Assembly: GCA_949317995.1 (NCBI GenBank)
Contig: OX439047.1
Span: forward strand, 34,820,950 to 34,884,949
From: Acholoe squamosa
Taxonomy: Eukaryota; Annelida; Polychaeta; Phyllodocida; Polynoidae
DNA length: 64,000 nucleotides
Direction of reading: 5' to 3'
Shown: positions 54,775 to 64,000 of the stretch, one piece after another
Layout of the letters: each line of letters opens with the position of its first letter
Numbering within the stretch: the stretch's first letter is position 1
Position numbers and translations under genes: made by a program
The notes under the pieces: generated by a model
Database searches by the model: none
Told to the model about the DNA's origin: nothing
Seen by the model: only the letters and a program-made list of their open reading frames with translations

Positions 54775-56462
54775 TGTTGTGGTGTGAATAAGTATGAACA
54801 CTCACTCACACACAACCTAGACCATTAAATAATACTTGGCACATGTATTGAAGTAAACCATTCGCAGTAATGTTTGATTGTATATGTGTATTATGAAATT
54901 AGAGACTTTTCCTATGTGAGGGGAATACACAGTGAATAATCTATATGTAAGAACAAGATATGTGCTTATGACTAAGTGCACTGAGTGCACCAGATGAACT
55001 GCTCCTCTGGCATGTGAGGTGGATGATGAGCAATCATGTACCAGGAACTGTGGGACTAATTCATATGTGTATAGCCCCATACTGATTCATGGGGATTTAC
55101 CAGAGTGACTTTGCAGGACTGACTCATGTTGCATGAATAGATGGTGACACACAGGGATTTCCCAGAGTTACTCATGAGTGTGTCAATGGACCATTCTGGG
55201 TATTATTATTATTTCTCATATTTACTACAGTCTTCGCCATATAAAACCTAAGCTCTGCCCATGATCCACACTCAATAATCTCCTGTATTCCTCAATAGGA
55301 ACCAGGATCCATTACTCATCACAAACACACTTCCTCCATGACACTCTGTGACATAAGGTACAAGGATGTAATAACATTCCAACCTTATCTACACACACAC
55401 AGTCTAGCTGGAGGAAGTGTGATCCACCTGTGGTGCCATATTTGGAATGAGAGGATATTTCCCAATCTCCTCTCAATCCTCATTAACATAATCTACCCAC
55501 AGGTGGCACTCTCTCCTTATGACATGTGTCACTATTCTATTGAGCCACATATACAGAACATTTCACAACACTGTGAGCTGCTCTAGCCCTTAGTATATAA
55601 GGTAGCCTGAGCAGCTCCCGATCTATCTATTCCAAGCTATTTATTCCAAGCTATCTATTCTAAGCTATCTATTCTAAGATCATCTCTCCCAACTTACACC
55701 TTACACCTATACCTAGAACTTACGACAGGTTGAGCTATAGGATCGGAGGCAGAGCTTAGATCTTGGCGAGTGTTATCATTATTATCACCTTTATGAAACA
55801 CTCATGTCAGCTATGCAATAAAAGGATCAACTGAACTTCCCTGGATTCCGTGTACATTCACTTCACCACATGTAACCGTCCGTTGACAAGTGTATAAATA
55901 GACAGTGACTAACGGGGTTTTTCCCCATAGTGACTAAACCATGCATGATTCACACCAGGATGTGGGAGAGGCTTTGTCTTCCTATAAAAGACCAGTTAAA
56001 CTCCTACTCAGAGGAGGGATGTAGTCACTTGCTCTGTTGGACTGGAGGCAAGACTGTGTTACCATGACAGGAATAAGACTTGGATTATTGGCCTATGAAC
56101 TCACAAGTACCTACATGGATATAGTGATGGTGAGATTGTCACTCTGTGGCTTCACAGCATTGGACACACTATATGACTATGGAGACTAGTGTGGACTCTG
56201 TATTTGGATTCAGCACGTATTGAAATGAGAGTATAATATCTGTGCATTCCCCATGAACATTACAGACTTTGACATTCATGTTATGTTCAAGGATGTTTGT
56301 TGGTATTTGTGGTTATGGTAATAAATGTATGAATAACACTTTACCTCTCAGGAGTGCTCTTTGTCTGGTACAGTGTGAGCATGTATTGGACATATACAAC
56401 TAGTTTCCCTAACATCAAGCTCATATACAATCTCGAAGACACAACAAAACCATTCGAGAACA
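54775..56462 (+). repeat. 5' LTR, interrupted by a solo LTR
   Basis: Matches 60486-61450 on both sides of the 55181-55888 insertion. CCTATAAAAGACC (TATA box) lies near 55982 and GGTAATAAATG (polyadenylation signal) near 56319. The minus-strand 87-codon frame occurs in both LTRs and is only a by-product of the duplication. Confidence 0.88.
55181..55888 (+). mobile_element. 708-bp solo LTR of another family, TSD AGTG
   Basis: Begins TGTCAATGG and ends CGTTGACA, with AGTG at 55177-55180 and 55889-55892. The homologous position in the other LTR (60888-60891) has a single AGTG and no insert, giving a direct empty site. Inside are TATATAAGG near 55592, four or five tandem ~14-bp CTATCTATTCTAAG-type units (55620-55682) and GCAATAAAAGG near 55815, which fit promoter and polyadenylation signals on the + strand. 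Confidence 0.9.
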
Positions 56463-59400
56463 CATGGTGGAGTTACCCAAACAAATTTAACTTTTGCCAT
56501 ACCACAAACTAACTGGGACTTATAACTAAAAGGGATCCCATGCACACTCTCATACTTAGACATGTACTGCAGCATAAAATGGCTCACTGGAGGTGTGCTG
56601 TACTACAGTCTACAGACATGTTACACATCATGGCATGGAGCAGGTCATGTGGGACACAGTGGAGCAGCTCTCAGATCTATAACTTATCATTTGGCTACTT
56701 TGGTCAGAAAAGACCAACCTCCCAGACACTGTATGGATCACATCAAACTTCAAATATGGAGACTTTGTGTATACCCAGAGAGACAGTTGGATTAGGGGAG
56801 CTCACTGAATTGAGTACCCATGCCACACCTTCAACTCCAGAATGAATGGTAATGTAGAACACTCCTCGATGAGATACATCTACCTATACCTGGCTCTGCG
56901 GCTATCCAAACTCCCATCAGGGAGCCCCACAACAGGGGACAGCAGTGTCTGAAAAGCAGTAAGCTCAGGGTGTCAGGCTTTACTAAACAGCCTACTGATC
57001 CATTTGGACAAGCAGCACTCACCCCAGGCCTGGGACATAACACATGAACATTTATCAAAGGATACACCCCTACTGCCCTTAAAAAATCCCACCTTAGCAA
57101 GTAGGATGTGTGCCAATACGCATGCTCTTTACGTGGTGGAAATCCAGAGGAATATTTGGACATACACCCTACTCTACCCATAGGAGATGTCAGCCTATGA
57201 CACTACAGAAATTGGCAGTGTCTTATATAGAGCATTGCTGGTATTGATTGGAAGACAAGTTAACTGGGAGATGTTGTGCACAGGATTTTATCAAATGTTT
57301 ACTGTTTGATGAAAGACATTATGTACTTTCTGGTTTAACCAATCATGTGCTTGAAATGACCTTGTATTAATAACATATTGAAATAGGCATTGTCTGATGT
57401 GTAGAAGAATAGGAATAATGTGAAATCTAATTCACTAATTCATCACCCATTTGGCTGGATGCTTGGGTGTTATGTCAACAAAACAATGAATATTAATAAT
57501 GTAGTATTTCTGATACATTTGGTATATCCAATTCAGATGGATCAGAAATACATCTGATAGTTGGTATAGGTAGTGAGGATTTCTCCTTTATTGGAAATGT
57601 TCCACTAATTTAAAAAAAAAAGTATGAAAGGCTTATGAAAGGATAGACACATATAATTGACATAGAGCTAACACAGGCTTTTTGCATTAGTATATCACAC
57701 ACACTCTATATAAAAAATATACACACAATTTGGATCGAATACACAGTTAACAACAGGAACAGATCGCAATGAATCACCCTAGGGTACACCTGGTTCTGTC
57801 CAGGAAATAATTTTGTTCAGTGTCTAAAATGACAGCACGTATAAACCCATACAGGTGGCTGGAGTGAAATCAGCCAAATCTAACAAGCAAAGGAAATACC
57901 AGACAGTTCTTTGAATCATATTTGCTGTTAAACTAGGGCAAGGTTTTTTTTTGCATCCCATGACACACACCTCACTCTCTATTACAATTAAGATTCAGGC
58001 AGCTGACAGATGAGTAAAAATAAGTGGGGGATTAGAGATAATTCAAAGTTAGGGTTAGGTTGGTTAAGTTCACCTCTGGTAAGACAAAAATCATTGTCAT
58101 TAAAAAGTCCTCCAAAATGGATCAGAATAAAGATGAAGCATATAACATGCAGGTGCTCAGTACCTAAGGCACAAGGTATGAGTGCAGATGATCTCTGTAA
58201 CAGCCATAATGATGGAAACGTGTTACTAAAATAAGACATCTGAAATAAAGCAAATAAGCTTTAATCATGCTTAAACGGTCATGGCCAGACTAAGCAGCAT
58301 GGAGGACCAACAAATGGTCACTCCAACCAATGCCAACTCCAGAGAGCATTGGCAAGCCAAGCTTCTATCAATGCAAGCACAGGGTCTGATAGAATACATA
58401 GGGTGAACAAATCCCAGTGATTTAACCACCAAGTTACTTAAAAATAAATGGGGTGAACAAATCCAAGAGATTTAACCCAATGAGTAAAAAGAAAAGAAGT
58501 AATGCGATGAGTTTCATTAAAATATGAAAGAACTGCATTTCCAGTCAAGTGTTGCCATGAAATTAATGAAATCCTTACCCACAAATATATTATTAGCATT
58601 TAAAGTTATTTCTCTGCAAAAATCAAAGCTGACTTCCATACTCAAGTCTTACAGTCTAAAAGTATTACATGGGGGCATAATGCCTACACCAGTAATGTAT
58701 GACATGTATCACGGGAGACACACTATAGAAAAAAGCTTCATGTTAGACCCACCATTCAGGCTTTGTAAAAGATATTATGAGGAGATTAGGTATATTGTGG
58801 ATATTAATCATAAATGGTCAGATCAGGGTTAACTGATTTACAATAGCAGACACTCTACTATATTGAAGAAGAAAAGAATACATGGCCCATGATTGCTAAT
58901 TGTCTTAAAAAAACTGGCTTAATCCATAATGTATTGGTAAGAAACTATTGTTGGTTTCACATAGATGGATGTCAATGGGCATGTCACTTTGAAGGGAGCA
59001 TAATCATAATAAAAAGGTCATGTACACATACTGCACAGTTCATGGTGTCTTGATAGTGACTGGTTGGCCCAGTTACTGCATGTGAGCTATAGTGTTCACA
59101 TAATGGGGTGGAGATGAGATGCACTGCTATGCTGAGGGTACTGCTGTGGGGTAGTGATGTTGGTTGCAGTAGATTCAATGCAATTACATCATGCTTCAGG
59201 AAGAATGAATAGGGCATTTATTGTCAGTATGGGGAAACCCAGATATGACTCAAATGGCATGCAACATCACTTTGGGAAAAGCCCCAGTGTGACACATCTA
59301 GTTTGCAGTGTGTATAATGTACGCAGTAGGCACTGCTGTGGCGCATCGCTACTAAATGGCCGAGAACGTTTGGTGACTTCCCTTAATGTAATTATGCTGA

Positions 59401-60485
59401 GGCTGAGAGCAGAGAAGGTTCTCCATGACACCCTAGAGGGTCATTCAGTGCAACCCAGCTTGATACAGTAGCACCTGTTTGAATGCATAATACAATTCCA
59501 TCTAGGAAACAACAGGACAAGATAGACACTCAGCACAGAAAGGTAAATATAGGAACAGCATAGAGGTAAAGCCTGTTGCATTGTGTCCTGCTTTGGAAGT
59601 AGATTGTAATATTTTGGTCAGGCTGTTTACATAATAAGGTAAAGTATGCCGTAAGAAATTTGATGTAGCACCTCATTCCCACTGGGACAAAAAGAGAGGT
59701 GGTAGAAGGGTTGGTGAGCCTGCAGTATTGACCAATACTGAATTATATCAGACATCTGCTAACTACTGTAATACAGTATAGCAAAATAGCATAGCAAGTC
59801 CTCATGAAAAAGATATCAGAAATCTTTAATAAAAAGACAGAAAAATAAGAAAGTTCCAGACTTGGATCAACAGATCCTCACAAATAAAAAATGTATTGGC
59901 TACTCCTAGTGGGAGCCAACTCCCTGGTCAGTGGGGGGGGGGGTTAACACAGAGATCCCAGAAATATCAGAAAGGTCTAATGTGTTTGCTGGGCTTGCTG
60001 TGTTGATCTGCACTATCTCTTATGGATATAGATTAAGACAGCAACAACAACAACGAAACAACAACAAAAAAGCACTATAAAATATATCATAAACAAACAG
60101 AAAACACCGATAGAAAACACCTTAATATGAGTCAAGCACTGGGTACATCCTGTAACGGAAACTGAGAAACTGGATGGTGGGTGCTTTATGGTATGACTTA
60201 TCTATGCAATTTGGGACTCATCCATTTAGGATTCGAGTCATAATACAAGATGTGACTCAACCATTTGGGGGTGAGTCATCATACAGGAAGTGACTCGTCC
60301 ATTTGGGATGTGAGTCATTGTGTTGGGTGTGACTCATCGATTTGAGATATGAGTCATCATGCAAGGTGTGACTCATCCAATTATCATAAACAGATTAAGA
60401 AACCTGTTTATGATAATAACATAATACTGAAATAGACTAAGTGAAAAATGATTAGATAATCATTTTTATAGAAAACCGAGGGATG
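56463..60485 (+). other. Internal region of the LTR element, no recognised genes
   Basis: Scattered degraded frames: 56540-56845, a longer + frame around 56690-57180 with several stops, and a 102-codon frame at 58524-58832 (start MKELHFQSSVAMKLM). None shows protease, reverse transcriptase, integrase or zinc-knuckle motifs. GGGTGAACAAATCC occurs twice near 58400-58460. No standard primer binding site was recognised after the 5' LTR. Two hairpins (about 60380-60417 and 60448-60472) and GAGGGATG (polypurine-like) precede the 3' LTR. Confidence 0.5.
60214..60380 (+). promoter_or_regulatory. Tandem array of AP-1-like sites near the 3' LTR
   Basis: A ~40-bp unit repeats about four times. Each unit has one GTGACTCA-type and one GAGTCAT-type site (consensus TGASTCA) separated by CCATTTGGG. 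In all about nine TGASTCA sites or one-base variants occur in 167 bp. Such density would bind bZIP factors and could act as an enhancer. Function is inference. Confidence 0.5.
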
Positions 60486-61450
60486 TGTTGTGGTGTGAAT
60501 AAGTATGAACACTCACTCACACACAACCTAGACCATTAAATAATACTTGGCACATGTATTGAAGTAAACCATTCGCAGTAATGTTTGATTGTATATGTGT
60601 ATTATGAAATTAGAGACTTTTTCTATGTGAGGGGAATGCACAGTGAATAATCTATATGTAAGAACAAGATATGTGCTTATGACTAAGTGCACTGAGTGCA
60701 CCAGATGAACTGCTCCTCTGGCATGTGAGGTGGATGATGAGCAATCATGTACCAGGAACTGTGGGACTGATTCATATGTGTATAGCCCCATACTGATTCA
60801 TGGGGATTTACCAGAGTGACTTTGCAGGACTGACTCATGTTGCATGAATAGATGGTGACACACAGGGATTTCCCAGAGTTACTCATGAGTGTATAAATAG
60901 ACAGTGACTAACGAGGTTTTTCCCCATAGTGACTAAACCATGCATGATTCACACCAGGATGTGGGAGAGGCTTTGTCTTCCTATAAAAGACCAGTTAAAC
61001 TCCTACTCAGAGGAGGGATGTAGTCACTTGCTCTGTTGGACTGGAGGCAAGACTGTGTTACCATGACAGGAATAAGACTTGGATTATTGGCCTATGAACT
61101 CACAAGTACCTACATGGAGATAGTGATGGTGAGATTGTCACTCTGTGGCTTCACAGCATTGGACACACTATATGACTATGGAGACTAGTGTGGACTCTGT
61201 ATTTGGATTGAGATGAGAGTATAATATCTGTGCATTCCCCATGAACATTACAGACTTTGACATTCATGTTATGTTCAAGGATGTTTGTTGGTATTTGTGG
61301 TTATGGTAATAAATGTATGAATAACACTTTACCTCTCAGGAGTGCTCTTTGTCTGGTACAGTGTGAGCATGTATTGGACAGATACAACTAGTTTCCCTAA
61401 CATCAAGCTCATATACAATCTCGAAGACACAACCAAACCATTCGAGAACA
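60486..61450 (+). repeat. 3' LTR of the LTR element
   Basis: 965 bp, start TGTTGTGG, end GAGAACA. It holds a single AGTG at 60888 where the partner LTR carries the solo LTR, and lacks the 11-bp piece CAGCACGTATT present in the 5' LTR. Confidence 0.9.
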
Positions 61451-61454
61451 ATAC

Positions 61455-62540
61455 AGCCAACACCCACCCAGCGTCATCCCGCATGGCAAGATGCGACAGC
61501 CACTTGGGTGGCCGCGAATGCCGCATGTATTGATGCGTGCCCAGCAGCACCCCATGTTGAAAACAGAGTAGTACAACAACAGCACCAACCAGAGGTCATG
61601 ATACCAGACCAGTACAAATACCCAGCACTGAGGGGTTACAGGGTGATCATCAGCAGAAAAACCCACTACTTGTATATGGACCACAGTCATTTGACTGCCC
61701 TCTAGCCGCAGTAGAGCTGCCATTCACAGGACCACAAGATGCTAAAACCAACAAAACACCAGTGAAGGTTAAAGAATTGGTGGATGGCATTTACCTGAAT
61801 CCAGCCACTAAGGATCAACTTAAACACTCTACAAAAGCTACCCTAGACCCTCCAACCGAGAGGTTCTGCATAAAACAAGGCTCAATGAGGATGTAGCTAG
61901 GCAACTTGTTAAAAGAAACAAGGAAACTGTGGTACAGAGGGATGACACCTTCAGGTCCCTGCAGTGGTGCTTACAGTTTGCAGCCAGACCTTTTAGTGAA
62001 TGCACTGGACCACTGGGCAGCGGTGAAACAGTTAATCCCAAACAACTGGTCACAAGCATGTCTGATTCTTTGAAACTGATAGCCAAGGCCTCATGGAAAA
62101 CCAATGACATTAGGCGCAATAATGTATGCAGGCCTAAAGGGTGTGGGGCTAGAGGTAGCACAGAAACCAGAAAACCACAAAAGCATCAAATATCTGCTCA
62201 GAGAAGATGCCAGAGAGCAGATTGTGGTTAGACAGAAATAGGAAGAAGCCCTACGTGATGTTGTGGCTGCCCCCAGGTTATGGAACCGCTGCCAGGGAAA
62301 CTACAGGGGCAGCCAGGCCCGCAGCCGCCACAACAAGAGTGGGCCCAGCCGCAAACACACAGTGGGTTGTCCCAACTACAATCGGGACTGCAGCCGCCAT
62401 CAGGGGGCATCGAACTGCCAGCAGGACTACTGGTTCAGCAGCAACACTTCCAGGGTTGGCAAGCAGGGCAAGCAGTCCAAACAGAACGACTACAAAGGCG
62501 GCAACAAATCCAACCACAAAGACAACAACAAATAAATGTA
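61455..62540 (+). pseudogene. DIRS-like gag, 3' part
   Basis: Continues the gag frame after the ATAC duplication: AWQDATATWVAANAACID and QQHQPEVMIPDQYKYPALRG, a frameshift near 61690, then VKVKELVDGIYLNPATKDQL, a frameshift near 61865, then RDDTFRSLQWCLQFAARPFS. A basic, Gly/Asn/Lys-rich end (about 62260-62535, with KQNDYKGGNKSNHKDNNK) just precedes the reverse-transcriptase frame. At least three frameshifts. Matches a DIRS ORF1 in position and composition. Confidence 0.5.
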
Positions 62541-62550
62541 AGTCTTTCAG

Positions 62551-64000
62551 TTGTGGATACACCTGATACAGCCAACACCTGAAACACCTGAAACATCTGA
62601 AAAGAATTCCAAAATAACCCAGGCCTTTTCAGCAGGTGGTTTGGGTAGGCAGGCTTACAAATGGCATAAATTCACCAAAGACAGATGGGTGCTGTATATG
62701 GTAAAAGGTTTGACCATAGATCTACACACTGTCCCTGTACAGTCAGAGATCCCAGACTCTGCATCTATTAACCCAGTTAAAGATGCTCAGATACAGGATA
62801 TGTTGAGTAAAGGCATCATAGAGCCTGCAGAATATAATGCGAGGGCATTTGTATCACACATGTTTTTAAGACCTAAAACAGATGGCACTTTTAGACCTAT
62901 ATTGAACCTCCCAGAACTGAATGAGTTAACAGTATATAAACACTTCAAAATGGATCATCTCGCGTCAGTCATGCATATTCTGCCTCAACACTCCTTTATG
63001 AGTTCTGTAGATATCACATCAGCCTAATTCACCCTACCCATTAAGGAAAGAGACAGAGATTGCTTATAATTCCAGTTCCATGGTAAACGGTATAGGTATA
63101 CATGTCTACCAAATGGATACTCACCAGGGCCAAGACTGTTTACATGTATCATGAAGGCACTACTTTCACATCTGAGAGTGCATTACGGTGTAAGTTTTGT
63201 GTTTTACATTGATGACACACTTATTTTTGGAGACACTCTAACAATCTGTAAAACACACTCTCAGAATCCTACAAGAAGCAGGCTTCACGATTAACTTAAG
63301 AAAATCAATCTTGACCCGGCACAGTCCATTGAATAACTGGGTTTCACCATTGACTCAAACACACTGACACTACACATACCACCCAAGAAAGTGACAAAAT
63401 TGGTGGCAATGGCACATGACATCCTGAAAGTCAGGAGGCTGTCAATCAGACAGTTCGCAGCAGTCATAGGAAAACTGGCAGCCACTGAACCTGGAAATGA
63501 CAGGCCAAGATCCATATCAAACTCCTTCAGAAACTTTGATATTGGGCCCTCACCAAGTCATTAACTATGATGTAACCATGTATCTAAATGACACGGTTCA
63601 TGATTGCATCAAACAGTGGCTGTCACATCTCCCTATCGCCTAAACGCTATATGCAAAAATCCGCCCGCAGGTGTCAATCTACACAGACTCTTCTAAAACA
63701 GGGTGGGGTTGCTATTAGCAACAAGGCGATTTCGAATATGGGGAGGAATGGCCCATTGAGTTACAAGAACTGCATATCAATATTCTCGAATTGAAGGCAG
63801 TTCTCATGGCTCTGAAGGGGCAATGTGTACATTTATTCAGCGACAACACAACAGCCTTATGCTGTATCAGAAAAGGTGGTTCCCTGGGTTCCATACCATG
63901 TGATGTGGTCCCACTGTGCATATACACATATGCATAGAAACACAGAATCACCTTCAAGCTGTCCTACTGTCCTACTTAACTCAATGTGGAGGCAGACAGG
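62551..64000 (+). pseudogene. DIRS-like reverse transcriptase and RNase H, broken, truncated by window edge
   Basis: Frame 62551-63027 reads VKDAQIQDMLSKGIIEPAEY, FRPILNLPELNELTVYKHFK and SFMSSVDITSA, then TAA. It continues with YTCLPNGYSPGPRLFT and the catalytic FVFYIDDTLIFG near 63200, then LGFTIDSNTLTL, RLSIRQFAAVIGKLAA, and an RNase H region with NILELKAVLMAL and HLFSDNTTALCC. LPNG followed by YIDD, and the downstream RQFAAVIGKL segment, are the DIRS reverse-transcriptase pattern. Many stops and shifts. The window ends before any tyrosine recombinase. Confidence 0.85.

Larger units (their letters stand above)
54775..61450 (+). mobile_element. LTR retroelement without recognisable gag-pol (LARD-like)
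   Basis: LTRs 54775-56462 (976 bp after removing a later insertion) and 60486-61450 (965 bp) start TGTTGTGG and end GAGAACA. ATAC is duplicated at 54771-54774 and 61451-61454. The LTRs differ by about seven substitutions and an 11-bp indel, so the insertion is young. LTR signals (TATAAAAG, AATAAA) point to the + strand. The 4.0-kb interior has no recognisable retroviral protein, so it was probably mobilised in trans. It splits the DIRS-like gag. Confidence 0.88.
53429..64000 (+). mobile_element. Decayed DIRS-like retroelement, interrupted, running off the window
   Basis: A gag-like region (53429-54774, continuing at 61455-62540) and a reverse transcriptase/RNase H region (62551-64000) lie in one orientation. 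The reverse transcriptase is of the DIRS type (see its entry). A TA-flanked MITE and a 6.7-kb LTR element are inserted in the gag part. No tyrosine recombinase is visible because the window ends. Many stops and frameshifts: not functional. Confidence 0.7.

Noticed and set aside
54817-55080. Minus-strand 87-codon frame duplicated at 60528-60791 as a conserved gene
   Set aside because: Both copies lie in the two LTRs of one element, so identity reflects LTR duplication, not coding constraint.
56463-57190. Possible viral capsid or glycoprotein relic inside the LTR element
   Set aside because: Some stretches look protein-like, but frames are broken and no family motif is present; not enough to claim an endogenous virus.

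Overview
This is eukaryotic, almost certainly metazoan, DNA: spliced transposon genes with GT-AG introns, long AT-rich non-coding stretches, tandem repeats and many classes of animal mobile element in one window. The mix (Polinton/Maverick, DIRS-like, Ty3/gypsy, Harbinger, piggyBac-like and mariner-like MITEs, a LINE tail, a GIY-YIG reverse-transcriptase fragment) fits an aquatic invertebrate or basal deuterostome. The species cannot be named from sequence alone, and I see no convincing single-copy host gene.

Layout. (1) 1-16 kb is repeat-rich and non-coding: a 2-kb TA-flanked inverted-repeat element (3098-5130), a Harbinger-type MITE (5710-5950), an inverted-repeat complex with a tRNA-like segment and a hairpin (6.8-8.2 kb), a TAAGCC-rich tandem array (9.1-10.56 kb), and a 4.4-kb satellite-like region (11.7-16.05 kb) in which CCAAT / GC-box / TATA modules recur. 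(2) About 16.46-49.54 kb is one decayed Polinton/Maverick on the + strand (RING-like ORF, protein-primed DNA polymerase B, PC4-like protein, zinc-ribbon protein, integrase, packaging ATPase, small basic protein, capsid genes). It is split by later insertions: a 10.9-kb Ty3/gypsy element (16791-27681, minus strand, TSD TTAT), a TA-flanked MITE (27873-28163), a piggyBac-like MITE (29688-30404, TSD TTAA), an 8.9-kb Harbinger transposon (35672-44593, TSD CAG) with a nested MITE of its own family (35737-36018, TSD CAT), a 2.1-kb non-autonomous element (44681-46822, TSD TAA) and a 5'-truncated LINE (about 46983-47372). (3) 49.5-53.2 kb is mostly unassigned, with a dispersed repeat and a GIY-YIG fragment. 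(4) 53.4-64 kb is a decayed DIRS-like retroelement on the + strand, split by a CCGTAT-type MITE (53786-54223, TSD TA) and a 6.7-kb LTR element (54775-61450, TSD ATAC). The left LTR of that element holds a 708-bp solo LTR (TSD AGTG); the right LTR is the matching empty site.

How the parts work together. The Polinton set would have supplied replication, integration, packaging and capsid functions but carries many stops and frameshifts. The gypsy element lost RNase H and the integrase N-terminus, yet its LTRs differ at only 6 of 363 positions, and it has a third ORF with a C2H2 zinc finger. The Harbinger element is the best-preserved gene system: a five-exon DDE transposase converges on a nine-exon, about 1,000-residue Myb/SANT-like accessory gene, between termini packed with CGGAC-type motifs. 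Points that most deserve a second look are the Harbinger two-gene system with its self-nested palindromic MITE, the gypsy ORF3, the repeated promoter modules in the satellite region, the PC4-like Polinton gene, and the AP-1-like site array beside the 3' LTR of the 54.8-61.4 kb element.
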